Shown here piece after piece: positions 15,531-24,276 of a stretch of DNA of 64,000 nucleotides. How positions within the stretch are numbered: position 1 is the first letter of the stretch; each line of letters opens with the position of its first letter. The translations under genes and the position numbers were made by a program. This stretch comes from JAJECS01 sp965262745. Its GTDB lineage: Bacteria; Chloroflexota; UBA11872. The notes below the pieces were generated by a model. The model saw only the letters and a list, made by a program, of their open reading frames with translations. It was not told the origin of the DNA and did no database searches. The DNA lies in contig OZ253558.1 in the NCBI GenBank assembly GCA_965262745.1, positions 186,001 to 250,000 on the forward strand, read 5' to 3'.

Positions 15531-18523
15531 GGCTCGACGGCTGGGAGATCGACGCGTTCGGGCCGATCAGCGGCTGGACGGAGCACGGCCTGGCCGAGCA
15601 CGACGTGATAGTCGTGGCCGGCGACAACGAGACGGGCAAGTCGGCGCTCTTCGAATTCCTGACGACCGCGCTCTTCGGCTTCGCGCCCGCCGCAGCCGCG
15701 AACCATCCATACCGCCCGTGGGACGGGCGCTTTCCGGGAGGCGCGCTGCTCGCGAATCTGGGTGACGGACGCAGCGTGCGCATCGCCCGCCGGCTCACGT
15801 CGCGCCCGCAAGGGACGATTGAGATCGACGGCCAGCCGCATGATCTGGCAAACCGTCCCGTCACATGGATTGGCGGGCTGGCGCGCGCGGTGTTCACCAA
15901 TCTGCACGCGGTGACGCAGAACGAGGCGTTGGGCATGGACTCGCGCACCTGGCAGAGCGTCGAGGACCGCATGCTCGGCGGGTCGTCGTTCGACTTCCTG
16001 CGACCGGCGCGTGAAGTGGTGCAGCAGCTGCACCAGGATCGCCAGAACCTCTGGCGCCCCGACCGACGGGGCCGTCCCAAGGCTGTCGAAATTCGCGAGC
16101 GTGTGCGGGAGTTGCGTGAGGACCTGCGGCCGGCCACCGGGCGGCGCGACCAGATCGAAGCCGCGCAGGCCCGCTTGGAGGAACTTGCCGACCGCCTGCG
16201 GCAAATCGAGCGTGGGCCGGAGGGGCTCCACGCCATCGAGGTCATGCTGGAGCGCGACGCCACGCTGGCGCCCATCGTGCGCCGGGCGCATCGCGCGGCG
16301 GATCTCGACGCCGAGGCCGAGTCTCTCGTGGCCAACGACGACTTCGGTCCCGATCCGGGCGCTGAACGAGCCGAGCTGCGGCAGACCGTTGCGGCGTGTG
16401 CGCAGCGGATAGAGGAGATCGAACGCGAAATCGAGCAGGCCGACGAAGTTCTCGATCTGGATCCGGCGACTCGCGCGGTTCTCGCCGCGCGAACGGCCAT
16501 CGAGGAGCTTCGGTCTCAGATTCCGCTGCACGACGAGGACGAGAAGCGGATCGAGCAGATGTCGCGCGCGCTGCAGCGTGAGCGTGGACGGTTCGATCAA
16601 CTGGCGGAGAGGGTGCTGGACGCCCCGTTGGACACCGAGGGCCTGGCGACGCTGCGGGCGTTGCGCCTGGCCGAGGCTCGCGGCCGCTATGAGGACTGGA
16701 GCGCGGCCGATGCCGACTTCGACCGCCGGGCCGCGGACCGGCGCCACGCGACGGAGACGGCAGAGCGCTCGCAGCGTGAGCGTGAGGCGCTGGGTGACGT
16801 CGCGGACTGGGCGGCTGCCGACGCCCGCGTGCAGACATTGCGCGAGCTGGACCGCGCCGAAGCGCGGGCGGGCGCCGCCAGCCGCGCGCCGTCGCCCCTT
16901 TGGCGCGCCTTGGCACCGGTGCTGGTGGCGCTAGCCGGGGTGGCGGCGATCATTGTGGGCGTCGTGGTAAGAGACGCGATCCTGGCCGGCGTCGGCGCGT
17001 CGGTGGCCGCCGGCGCGGCGGTCTGGCTCGCGATGACCGTGACCGCGCGGCGCCGCGCAGGGATGGGCTCGGCCGCCGCGGCGGCGCTGCGCGGGCGCGC
17101 GGGATTGGCTCCGGACGTGAGCGCCGCCCAAGCGCTCGATGAGGCCATGCGCCAGCGCGACACGGCCCGGCGCGCGGCCGACATCGAGCAGCGGCTGGCG
17201 GCGGCCACGGTGCTGGTCGAGGACGCAGCGAATCGGGAGGACGACGCCAGGCAGGCCGCCGCCGCGGCGCGCGATGCTTGGCTCGAGCTGCTTCCCGGCG
17301 TTTCGATTGCGCCCGTGCACCTGGCGCGCGCCCGCGAGACGCTGCTGCGCGATGTCGAGCAACTGCACGACCTGCTGTCGCGCACGCATGCACTCGAGGA
17401 GGACCGCGGACTCGTGCGGCAGCGCATTGACCAGCGCCTGGGCAGCCTGCGCAGCTTGCGTGACGCGCTGGGGCTCGACTCGGCTCCCGATGCAGTGCAA
17501 GCGGTGGCGAGAGAACTGGGCCGGAAGCTGGACGCCGCAGAGAAGGCCGAGAGCGATTCCGAGGCCGCGGCGGCGGCGATCGCCAAGCTGCGTGAAGAGC
17601 GGCAGCAGGAGGGTGACGCACGGGACGCCGCCGACACCGAGCTTGGGCAGCTGGAGGCGCGGCTGGCGCAGCTGGATGCCGCGAGCGCCGACCCGGACGT
17701 GGGTCTCGAACGGCTGGAGCGGGCGCGCGCCGCACGGGATGAGGCCAGGCGCGCGCGGGACGACCTTGACCGCGAGACGCCCAATTGGTGCGATCGCGTG
17801 GCCGAGGCCGATCGGCTGGTGGCGCAGGGAGAGGCCATCGAGCTTGCGGATGACCGCCGTGTCGAGCTGCGGCGCCGTGGTGAGGTGCTGGAGGACGAGG
17901 CCAAGGGACTTATCGAAGAGCGAGGCGGCTTGGTGCGCGACGTGGCAGCCATGGAAGCGTCGCCGGGCCCTGCGCACGTGCAAGGCGCCATCGAGCAGGC
18001 ACAGGCTGAGCTGGAGGACGTCCACCGAGCGCACGACCGGCTGGCGCTGCTGGCGGCAGCGGTCGCCGCCGCTGAGCGGGCCTACCGCGACGAACATCAA
18101 TCGCCGCTGCTGGGGACGGCGAGCGGCTACCTGGCCGGCATCACCAACGGGCGCTACGACCGGCTGATTGCCGACGACACGGCGGGCGATGGCGCGACCT
18201 TGCATGTGCGGCGCAGCGGCGAGGACTTTCCGGTCGCCGTGGGCCACCCCCTCAGCCGGGGCACGCTGCAGCAGATCTACCTGGCGCTGCGCTTGGCGAT
18301 GGTGGACCAAGTGGAGGGCGCGGACGCCGAGCGCCTGCCCCTGTTCATGGACGAGATGTTCGTGAACTGGGACCCATCCCGCACAGACCGCGGCATGGCC
18401 GTGCTGCGTGAGATCGGCCGGTCCCGGCAAGTTTTTCTTTTCACCGCCGACCCCGCCTGGGCAGAGCGCACCAGCGCCCAGGCAGACGCCGTCGTGATCA
18501 CCACTCCGCAACTGGCCGGCTGA
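15527..18523 (+). CDS. SbcC/YhaN-like SMC-type ATPase
   Basis: 998 aa. The N-terminal P-loop is GDNETGKSALFEF (about residues 32-44). A long coiled-coil-rich, Ala/Glu/Arg-rich middle follows. The C-terminal half-domain has an ABC-type signature (LSRGTLQQIYLALR, near 907) and a Walker B (FMDEMFVNWDP, near 942). Two hydrophobic stretches near residues 463-510 are predicted membrane helices, a feature shared with YhaN-like proteins and absent from classical SbcC. With the upstream phosphoesterase it should form an ATP-driven DNA end-processing complex, possibly membrane tethered. Confidence 0.92.
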   Translation: MRLDGWEIDAFGPISGWTEHGLAEHDVIVVAGDNETGKSALFEFLTTALFGFAPAAAANHPYRPWDGRFPGGALLANLGDGRSVRIARRLTSRPQGTIEIDGQPHDLANRPVTWIGGLARAVFTNLHAVTQNEALGMDSRTWQSVEDRMLGGSSFDFLRPAREVVQQLHQDRQNLWRPDRRGRPKAVEIRERVRELREDLRPATGRRDQIEAAQARLEELADRLRQIERGPEGLHAIEVMLERDATLAPIVRRAHRAADLDAEAESLVANDDFGPDPGAERAELRQTVAACAQRIEEIEREIEQADEVLDLDPATRAVLAARTAIEELRSQIPLHDEDEKRIEQMSRALQRERGRFDQLAERVLDAPLDTEGLATLRALRLAEARGRYEDWSAADADFDRRAADRRHATETAERSQREREALGDVADWAAADARVQTLRELDRAEARAGAASRAPSPLWRALAPVLVALAGVAAIIVGVVVRDAILAGVGASVAAGAAVWLAMTVTARRRAGMGSAAAAALRGRAGLAPDVSAAQALDEAMRQRDTARRAADIEQRLAAATVLVEDAANREDDARQAAAAARDAWLELLPGVSIAPVHLARARETLLRDVEQLHDLLSRTHALEEDRGLVRQRIDQRLGSLRSLRDALGLDSAPDAVQAVARELGRKLDAAEKAESDSEAAAAAIAKLREERQQEGDARDAADTELGQLEARLAQLDAASADPDVGLERLERARAARDEARRARDDLDRETPNWCDRVAEADRLVAQGEAIELADDRRVELRRRGEVLEDEAKGLIEERGGLVRDVAAMEASPGPAHVQGAIEQAQAELEDVHRAHDRLALLAAAVAAAERAYRDEHQSPLLGTASGYLAGITNGRYDRLIADDTAGDGATLHVRRSGEDFPVAVGHPLSRGTLQQIYLALRLAMVDQVEGADAERLPLFMDEMFVNWDPSRTDRGMAVLREIGRSRQVFLFTADPAWAERTSAQADAVVITTPQLAG

Positions 18524-18576
18524 CGCGGTCGGGACCGGTCCAGGGCCGCTCCGGGGCTTGCCGGACCGGCGACGTC

Positions 18577-19395
18577 CTACGGCTGATGTTCCGGTGGGAG
18601 GAGATGCCGCGCCAGCGGTTTGACCGCGTCGGGTAGGGCGCCGTAGACGGCGGGTGAGAGGTCGTCAACCGCAAATAGGTGGCTGTTCTCGTCGTACTCC
18701 GATGAGCTCGGCCGGACGAAATTCAAATTGAGCCACCAGGCGGCAAAACGGACCACCACCGCGACGCGTGTGTCCCGGCTCGTGTTGGCGGCGCTGGCGT
18801 GCCACAAGCGGCTGTCGCACACGGCAACCGTACCGGCCTTCCCGATCAACTGCGTCTCACCCGCGAGGATCCCCATCGGGTCTCCGTGCTCGGATCCGTC
18901 GCGCGGGTGGTCCGGCACGCGGTGGCTTCGGGGCATGACGTGGGTGGCGCCATTGTCGGGACGGAAATCGCTCAGCATCCAGAACGTGGTCAAATGCAGC
19001 GCCAGGTCCGGATATGGCGTTGGAATGTGCGAAGGAAGACCCTGATCGTAGGGCCAATCCGCATGCCACCGCGCCCGTTGAGCGCCGGGAGGCGTCACAA
19101 ATCCGGTGAAGAAGGAAATCCGATTGCGAGGTCCGAGGGCTGCGTCAACAACGCCGCGAAAGCGTTCCTCGACCAGATAGGGCGCCAGCGTCTGGTTGAA
19201 CCGCAGCAGGTTGCCGACCTTGCCCCCTCTGACCGCCGCGGGATCTTTGGGCGGTTGACTGTCGTTATGACGCATGACATCGGCGCGGACACTGTCACGG
19301 ATGCGGCCGACCTCCGCGGCAGGGATCACGTTATCGATGTAGCAATATCCGCGTTCGTGCAGCTCATTCACGGGGGACACCTCTTCGATTTCCAT
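18577..19395 (-). CDS. Phytanoyl-CoA dioxygenase (PhyH) family oxygenase
   Basis: 272 aa from ATG 19395; a TTG 20 codons upstream is the only earlier in-frame start and is less likely. The iron ligands are seen as HADWPYD (H-x-D) and a distal His in SRLWHASAANTSRDTR, whose Arg fits 2-oxoglutarate binding. HVMPRSHRVPDHPRD is the typical intervening segment. It converges on the repair operon (53 bp gap) and does not belong to an obvious operon. Substrate unknown. Confidence 0.88.
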   Translation of the reverse strand: MEIEEVSPVNELHERGYCYIDNVIPAAEVGRIRDSVRADVMRHNDSQPPKDPAAVRGGKVGNLLRFNQTLAPYLVEERFRGVVDAALGPRNRISFFTGFVTPPGAQRARWHADWPYDQGLPSHIPTPYPDLALHLTTFWMLSDFRPDNGATHVMPRSHRVPDHPRDGSEHGDPMGILAGETQLIGKAGTVAVCDSRLWHASAANTSRDTRVAVVVRFAAWWLNLNFVRPSSSEYDENSHLFAVDDLSPAVYGALPDAVKPLARHLLPPEHQP

Positions 19396-19629
19396 GATGG
19401 CGGACGCTTCTACGGTTCGTGGGCGAATTTTCCCAAACCGCGGTATTTCGATCAATCGCGCCGGCGAAGCGGTGCGGCCTGGAACTCTATCCGCTCAGGG
19501 ACCGCAGGCCGATGGCCTGGCCGGACACCTGCCAGCGCGGTTGAATCTTCGAGGGTACGGCGACGGGCAGGGCCGCCGACGCGGGTCAGACCGACTGACC
19601 ACCAGGACAGCTTTCCGGATCGGCAGCCA

Positions 19630-20358
19630 CTATGCTGCGCCCCAGTCGATGTCCTGCCGCGCGATCATCGGTATCTCGGTGAGAAAGCGATAGCAACGCC
19701 CTGTTGGCCCGTCGTCGTCAAGCGAAGCGAGCCACAGCGCCGTGGGGACGGACGCCGAGGCTGGGGTGTCGGCGGTGGGATTCATGGCGGTCCGCACCGA
19801 ACCCGGGCTCATGGCGTTCACCAGGACGTTGTGTTCCCGACCTTCCTTCGCCATCACGGCGGTCAGCGCGTTGACGGCGGCCTTCGACGCCGCATATGCC
19901 CCGCCGGTGGGACCACAGATGAGCGCGGCGCCTGACGAGACGTTCACGATGCGTCCGTGGCGGCGTTCGACCATGTGCGGCATGACCGCATGACAGCAGG
20001 CGTAGAGACCGAACACGTTCACGGCAAACACGTCGGCGAACGACGCCGTTGCGACGTCGGCAACGAGACCGACCGCTGAGTTGAGGCCGGCGTTGTTGCA
20101 CAGCACATCGATGCGCCCAAGCTCGGCCACTACGCGTTTCACGACATCGGCGACCGCCGCGGCGTCCGTGACATCCAGGCGATATACGGAACAACTCCCG
20201 CCTTCCCCGCGGATCTCGCCGGCGAGTTGCTCCAGTTGCTCTGTATCGCGTGCTGTCACGACGACGTGAGCGCCGGCCTTGGCATAGCCGAGCGCAATCT
20301 CACGCCCGATGCCGCGGCTTGCGCCAGTGACGAGCGCGACTCGGTTTGCAAGCTCCAC
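19630..20358 (-). CDS. Short-chain dehydrogenase/reductase (SDR)
   Basis: 242 aa. GTG 20358 is chosen over TTG 20376 because it gives the standard family start VELANRVALVTGASRGIG and has GAGG nine bases upstream. The nucleotide-binding TGxxxGIG, the NNAG motif, the catalytic Ser (SSGAAL) and YAASKAAV (Tyr-x3-Lys) are all intact, so it is an active NAD(P)H oxidoreductase. The substrate is not evident; it follows the ABC permease genes by about 200 bp in the same direction. Confidence 0.92.
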   Translation of the reverse strand: MELANRVALVTGASRGIGREIALGYAKAGAHVVVTARDTEQLEQLAGEIRGEGGSCSVYRLDVTDAAAVADVVKRVVAELGRIDVLCNNAGLNSAVGLVADVATASFADVFAVNVFGLYACCHAVMPHMVERRHGRIVNVSSGAALICGPTGGAYAASKAAVNALTAVMAKEGREHNVLVNAMSPGSVRTAMNPTADTPASASVPTALWLASLDDDGPTGRCYRFLTEIPMIARQDIDWGAA

Positions 20359-20559
20359 GTTCAGGGTCCTCGGCAACGATTAGGCCGCAGCTTAGCCGAC
20401 CTCACGTGCGCAAGCGTGCCATCGTCTTGCGGCGCTGGCGGGATCCAGGGGCTGCCGCAATCCCCGGGGATTTCCATGCATCGTGTTCCCCGCCGCGCCC
20501 GCCCCGCATCGAAAGGGGCCCTGGGTGCATGCCTCCCACGGGCCTGGCCCTGATCTCCG

Positions 20560-21462
20560 CTATCCCTTCAACGCCCCGATCGTGATCCCGCGCAGGAAAT
20601 AGCGTTGGGCTGCAAAGAACACGGCGAACATGGGCACGGCCGCAATGGCCGCCCCCGCCATGAGCAGGCCGTAGTCCTTGGAGAGATTGTGCGTGCTCGC
20701 GAACAATTCCAGTCCATACGGCAACGTGCGGAGCTCAGTCGTGCTGATGATAACCACGGGCCATAGGAACGCGTTCCACGATCCAATGAACATAAAGATG
20801 CCCAGCACTGCCAGTACCGGCTTGGACATCGGAAGCACAATCTGCCAGAACACGCGGATTTCACCCGCTCCATCAACGCGTGCGGCGTCGATGATCTCGG
20901 ATGGCAACGTTTGCATTCCCTGTTTGATCAGGAAGATTGCGAATGGACTCCCCAGCCATGGAAGGATGAGGCCAAAATATGTATCATCGAATCCCCACCG
21001 CACCATCAGCTCAAACAGCGGTAGGAGTTTAACCTCGAATGGAATGGTGATGGTCGCAATCGTAAGCCAGAACAACACTTGCCGACCGGGAAAGTTCCGT
21101 TTGGCGAACGCGTAGCCAGCCGTTGCCGAGGATAGGACGACTAGTACGGTAATCGCAGTCGATGTAATCGCTGAATTGATCAACCAACGAAACATGCGAC
21201 CGTCTTCGATGAGCAGCTCAAAGTTCCGCAGCGTGCCTGGGTTCGGCCAGAAGTCCGGCGGAATGGCCTCAACACCGATTTGTGTCTTGAAGGCCGTCAC
21301 CAGCATCCAGTAAATGGGCAACAACATTATCAATGCCCAGATGGTCAGGATGCCGTAGGTCAAGAGGTTGGCGGCGAGCGGGCGTGACCAGCCTAGGCTT
21401 CCCGTCGCAGCGGCAACCTCGTTGAATCGACCTCGAGCTGCGCGGTCTCTGATAGTTGCCAT
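20560..21462 (-). CDS. Carbohydrate ABC transporter permease (MalG/UgpE type)
   Basis: 300 aa from ATG 21462, one base after the stop of the preceding permease. Six membrane helices are expected. The EAA loop that contacts the ATPase is IIDAARVDGAGEIRVFWQIVLP near residue 195. The C-terminal ITIGALKG is characteristic of the family. It forms the membrane channel with the gene at 21464-22378. Confidence 0.93.
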   Translation of the reverse strand: MATIRDRAARGRFNEVAAATGSLGWSRPLAANLLTYGILTIWALIMLLPIYWMLVTAFKTQIGVEAIPPDFWPNPGTLRNFELLIEDGRMFRWLINSAITSTAITVLVVLSSATAGYAFAKRNFPGRQVLFWLTIATITIPFEVKLLPLFELMVRWGFDDTYFGLILPWLGSPFAIFLIKQGMQTLPSEIIDAARVDGAGEIRVFWQIVLPMSKPVLAVLGIFMFIGSWNAFLWPVVIISTTELRTLPYGLELFASTHNLSKDYGLLMAGAAIAAVPMFAVFFAAQRYFLRGITIGALKG

Positions 21463-21463
21463 C

Positions 21464-22378
21464 TTAGTATTCGAAATCGCTGCGCAACGCGCGATACTGA
21501 ATAGCGGCAATGATGACGAGGATTACCAACAAAACGACCGCCATGGCGCTCGCTGAACCGAACTGAAGGAATTCAAAGGCCCGGCTGTAGATGTAATACG
21601 AAATTGTCGATGTAGCGTGTGCTGGACCACCGCGAGTCATCAGCAGGACTGGGCCGAAGACCTGAAATGAACTGATGGTGAGAATGATGGTGAGATATAC
21701 GATCGTGGGCTTTACCAATGGAATGGTGACGTGCCAGAACTCGTGCCAGACATTGGCGCCATCAATACGTGCGCTTTCGTAAAGCTCCTTTGGAATACCG
21801 CCCATCGCGGCCGTGGTCAGGATGATGCCAGCGCCGGCGCCGGTAGCTATCTCCATGGCGACGAGCGACCAGAGCGCGATGTGCGGGTTGGCCAGCCAGA
21901 TCACCGGCGCCACGCCGACCAAAGACAGCATATAGTTGAGCAGACCTATGGAGGGCTCATAGAGCCACTTCCAAACCAACGCAATGACGGCGACGGAAGC
22001 GACGGATGGCAGGTAGAAGGCGCTTTTGAAAAACGTCTGAAAGATGCTGCGGCGCAGACGCACGATGAGCTGGGCAAGAACCAGGATCATGAGGAGAAGT
22101 GGGGGCACCGTCCCGAGCGTATAGAACGCGGAGTTGATGAGCGATCGATAGAAGACCTTGTCGTTGAAGGCCCTTTCGAAATTCTCAAAGCCGACCCAGT
22201 CAACGGATGCGGTGCGGAAGTCGATTTCACCGAATCCGAGCATGACTGAGCGGGCGATCGGATACACCCAGAAAATGAAGAGCGCGATGATGGCAGGGCC
22301 AACGAATACGTAGGACCAGAGGATGTGGCGCGTTGATGACCGAGCTGCGTATTTGCGCGATGAGGCAATGATGCTCAC
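21464..22378 (-). CDS. Carbohydrate ABC transporter permease (MalF/UgpA type)
   Basis: 304 aa, GTG start. Six or so helices beginning WSYVFVGPAIIALFIFWVYPI. The EAA loop LYESARIDGANVWHEFWHVTIP lies near residue 200. It is translated just before the second permease (1-bp gap) and about 170 bp after the binding-protein gene. A strong hairpin lies in that gap. Confidence 0.93.
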   Translation of the reverse strand: MSIIASSRKYAARSSTRHILWSYVFVGPAIIALFIFWVYPIARSVMLGFGEIDFRTASVDWVGFENFERAFNDKVFYRSLINSAFYTLGTVPPLLLMILVLAQLIVRLRRSIFQTFFKSAFYLPSVASVAVIALVWKWLYEPSIGLLNYMLSLVGVAPVIWLANPHIALWSLVAMEIATGAGAGIILTTAAMGGIPKELYESARIDGANVWHEFWHVTIPLVKPTIVYLTIILTISSFQVFGPVLLMTRGGPAHATSTISYYIYSRAFEFLQFGSASAMAVVLLVILVIIAAIQYRALRSDFEY

Positions 22379-22496
22379 GGGCGGCCTAGCGCTCCCGACG
22401 TATGCGGTGGTGCATCGGACCGGGTATTCCGAGCAACTCTCACAGGATCGGCATTGTCTGAGGTTCGGCTGAGGAGCTTCGGAAGACCATAACTCA

Positions 22497-22533
22497 GAGA
22501 CGGCGATGCGCGGCGGGCACGCACCGCCGTCTC
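22497..22533 (-). terminator. Stem-loop between binding-protein and permease genes
   Basis: GAGACGGCG and its perfect complement (9-bp stem) enclose a second GC-rich inner stem. It begins 15 bases after the binding-protein stop on the minus strand. There is no T-run, so it is more likely an RNA-stabilising or attenuating intercistronic hairpin than a full terminator. Such hairpins are a known way of expressing the binding protein in excess over the permeases. Confidence 0.6.
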
Positions 22534-22547
22534 GTCATGAGCCGGTG

Positions 22548-24095
22548 CTACCCTTCCGCTTCCTCGTAGAGGTCGTTGAGAAGCAGCTGGCCTTCGGCCG
22601 CGGCATCGTTGAGCGCCTGTTCGGGTGAAGCCTGATCCGTCATGACCGCCTGGTACATGGGCGTGTTGACCGCGCGCAGGGCAAAGTATCCAGGCTGCAA
22701 GACGTCGATGGCGGTGTACTTGCCCATGCGGCGCATGAAGTCCATGTACGGGTCGCCCTCGAATAGGTCACCCACCGATCGGCGAGTGGGTAGGTTGTTG
22801 GTCGCCAGCGCCGGTATGCGTTGGTTTTCGGTGTTGCTCAAAAAGCGCACCCACTCGACAGTGGCCTGAAGGCGGTTGTCGTCTTCCCATTGCCACAAGG
22901 CGTGCATTTGGCTCAAGCTGAACTGGTGGCCCGAGTTGTCGCCTTCGAACGGATAGTTCATCGGGTACACGTCGATCTCGTCAGCATTCGCCTGGCCTTC
23001 TGCGATCCAATCCGTGTACCTCTGGCCTGAGCCGTGGTGGCCTTGGACGAACGCCGTCTGGCGGCGAATGAACTTCTGCTCGGTATCACCCCAACCCAGC
23101 GTGGGCGAATCAGGGCTGATGAGTCCCTCGTGGAACATGTCCATGAGATAGGTCATCCCCGTAACGCCCTCCGGGCTATTGAAGGTGTATTGCCGGCCAG
23201 AGCCTGACATCATCTTGGCGCCGCGCCCCCACAGGAACGAGTGCCGATAGTAGTCACCAGATCCTTCGCTCATGTTGAAGGAAATTGCGTGGCGGCCCGC
23301 ATCAGGATCGGTTACGGCGCGGCAGGCCTCGAGAAACTGCTCGTAGCTCCAATTCCGATCGCCCTCGGTTGGGAGCAGGTCGGCGGCTCCGGCCTCCTCG
23401 AAGAGGCGGCGATTGGCAACGAGGGAAGTACCTGTCACAAACTGCGGAATTCCGTAGCGCTTTCCGAGCACCTCACCCTGCTCAAGACCCAAGAAGTCGT
23501 CCAGGTCGTCCTGACTGAGAAAGCGGTCAATCGGCTCCAGGAATCCTTTCAGGGCGTACCGACGGATGTTGGTAGACCCATCCTGGATCGTGTCCGGGTG
23601 CGCAGCTCCGGTGGCCGCTGATATCGCGATCTTGTTCCGATAGTCGTCCCACGGGAACGTCGCGAAGTTGACGGTGATCTGCGGAAATTGCTTCTGAAAC
23701 TCGCCGACGATGTACTTCATGTAGTCATCTTCAGCGCCGGACGTCCCTTCCTCGCCTCGCCCAGTCACGCCTTTCCAATACGGCGGGGTCCAGGAAAGGA
23801 TGGTCGTGTCAGGCAGCTGCGGCGCCACTTCTTGCACGACGATCTTCTCGACCTGGACTTCCTGAGTTACGACGCGCTCAACCTCGACTTCCTTGATGAC
23901 TTCCTGAGTTACGACCCTGTCAACCGGGACCTCCTTGATTACCTCTTTCGTGACGATCACCTCTCGCGTGATGATCTTCTCGACGACTTCGGCCTCCCCG
24001 CATGCGGCGAGGATCGTGGCCGCCGCGGTGGTACCGCCGATCAGGAATCCGGCCTGTAGGAGGCTCCGCCTCGACATCGCGCGCGAATTACGCAT
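22548..24095 (-). CDS. Tat-exported solute-binding lipoprotein of a sugar ABC importer
   Basis: 515 aa. ATG 24095 is chosen because GGGAGG lies nine bases upstream and it begins the signal peptide. The sequence has a twin-arginine motif (SRRSLLQAG), a hydrophobic core and lipobox LAAC near residue 30, so it should be a folded, lipid-anchored extracytoplasmic protein. Residues about 35-90 are a degenerate V/E/K-rich repeat (for example VVTQEVQVEKIVVQEV), a probable spacer between membrane and binding domain. The rest is a family-1 extracellular binding domain (SWTPPYWKG...WDDYRNKIAISAATG). Genes for both permeases follow. Confidence 0.92.
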   Translation of the reverse strand: MRNSRAMSRRSLLQAGFLIGGTTAAATILAACGEAEVVEKIITREVIVTKEVIKEVPVDRVVTQEVIKEVEVERVVTQEVQVEKIVVQEVAPQLPDTTILSWTPPYWKGVTGRGEEGTSGAEDDYMKYIVGEFQKQFPQITVNFATFPWDDYRNKIAISAATGAAHPDTIQDGSTNIRRYALKGFLEPIDRFLSQDDLDDFLGLEQGEVLGKRYGIPQFVTGTSLVANRRLFEEAGAADLLPTEGDRNWSYEQFLEACRAVTDPDAGRHAISFNMSEGSGDYYRHSFLWGRGAKMMSGSGRQYTFNSPEGVTGMTYLMDMFHEGLISPDSPTLGWGDTEQKFIRRQTAFVQGHHGSGQRYTDWIAEGQANADEIDVYPMNYPFEGDNSGHQFSLSQMHALWQWEDDNRLQATVEWVRFLSNTENQRIPALATNNLPTRRSVGDLFEGDPYMDFMRRMGKYTAIDVLQPGYFALRAVNTPMYQAVMTDQASPEQALNDAAAEGQLLLNDLYEEAEG

Positions 24096-24145
24096 CTCTA
24101 TAGACCTCCCAAACCGGAGGCTTCGCACGGGAAGCGAAAACCTCC
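24096..24145 (-). promoter_or_regulatory. 5' leader with mutually exclusive hairpins covering the binding-protein ribosome site
   Basis: Reading the minus strand toward ATG 24095: GGAGG (24145-24141), TTCGC, loop, GCGAA, CCTCC (24120-24116), GGTTT, then GGGAGG (24110-24105, the ribosome-binding site). CCTCC can pair with the upstream GGAGG (extended by TTCGC/GCGAA), leaving the ribosome site free. Alternatively it can pair with the ribosome site itself, closing a hairpin with a 6-base loop. The geometry suggests translational control; no ligand or protein is identified. Confidence 0.45.
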
Positions 24146-24276
24146 ACTCTGTAGAATGCGACTGTACCACAACTATTCGGTGCCGATTTATATATCGGGT
24201 AGCGGCCGTCGCTCAGCTATGCGGCGGAACGCGGAGTGGAAGTCTTTGCCCGACCGCTTGGTCGAGAGTTCTTGGG

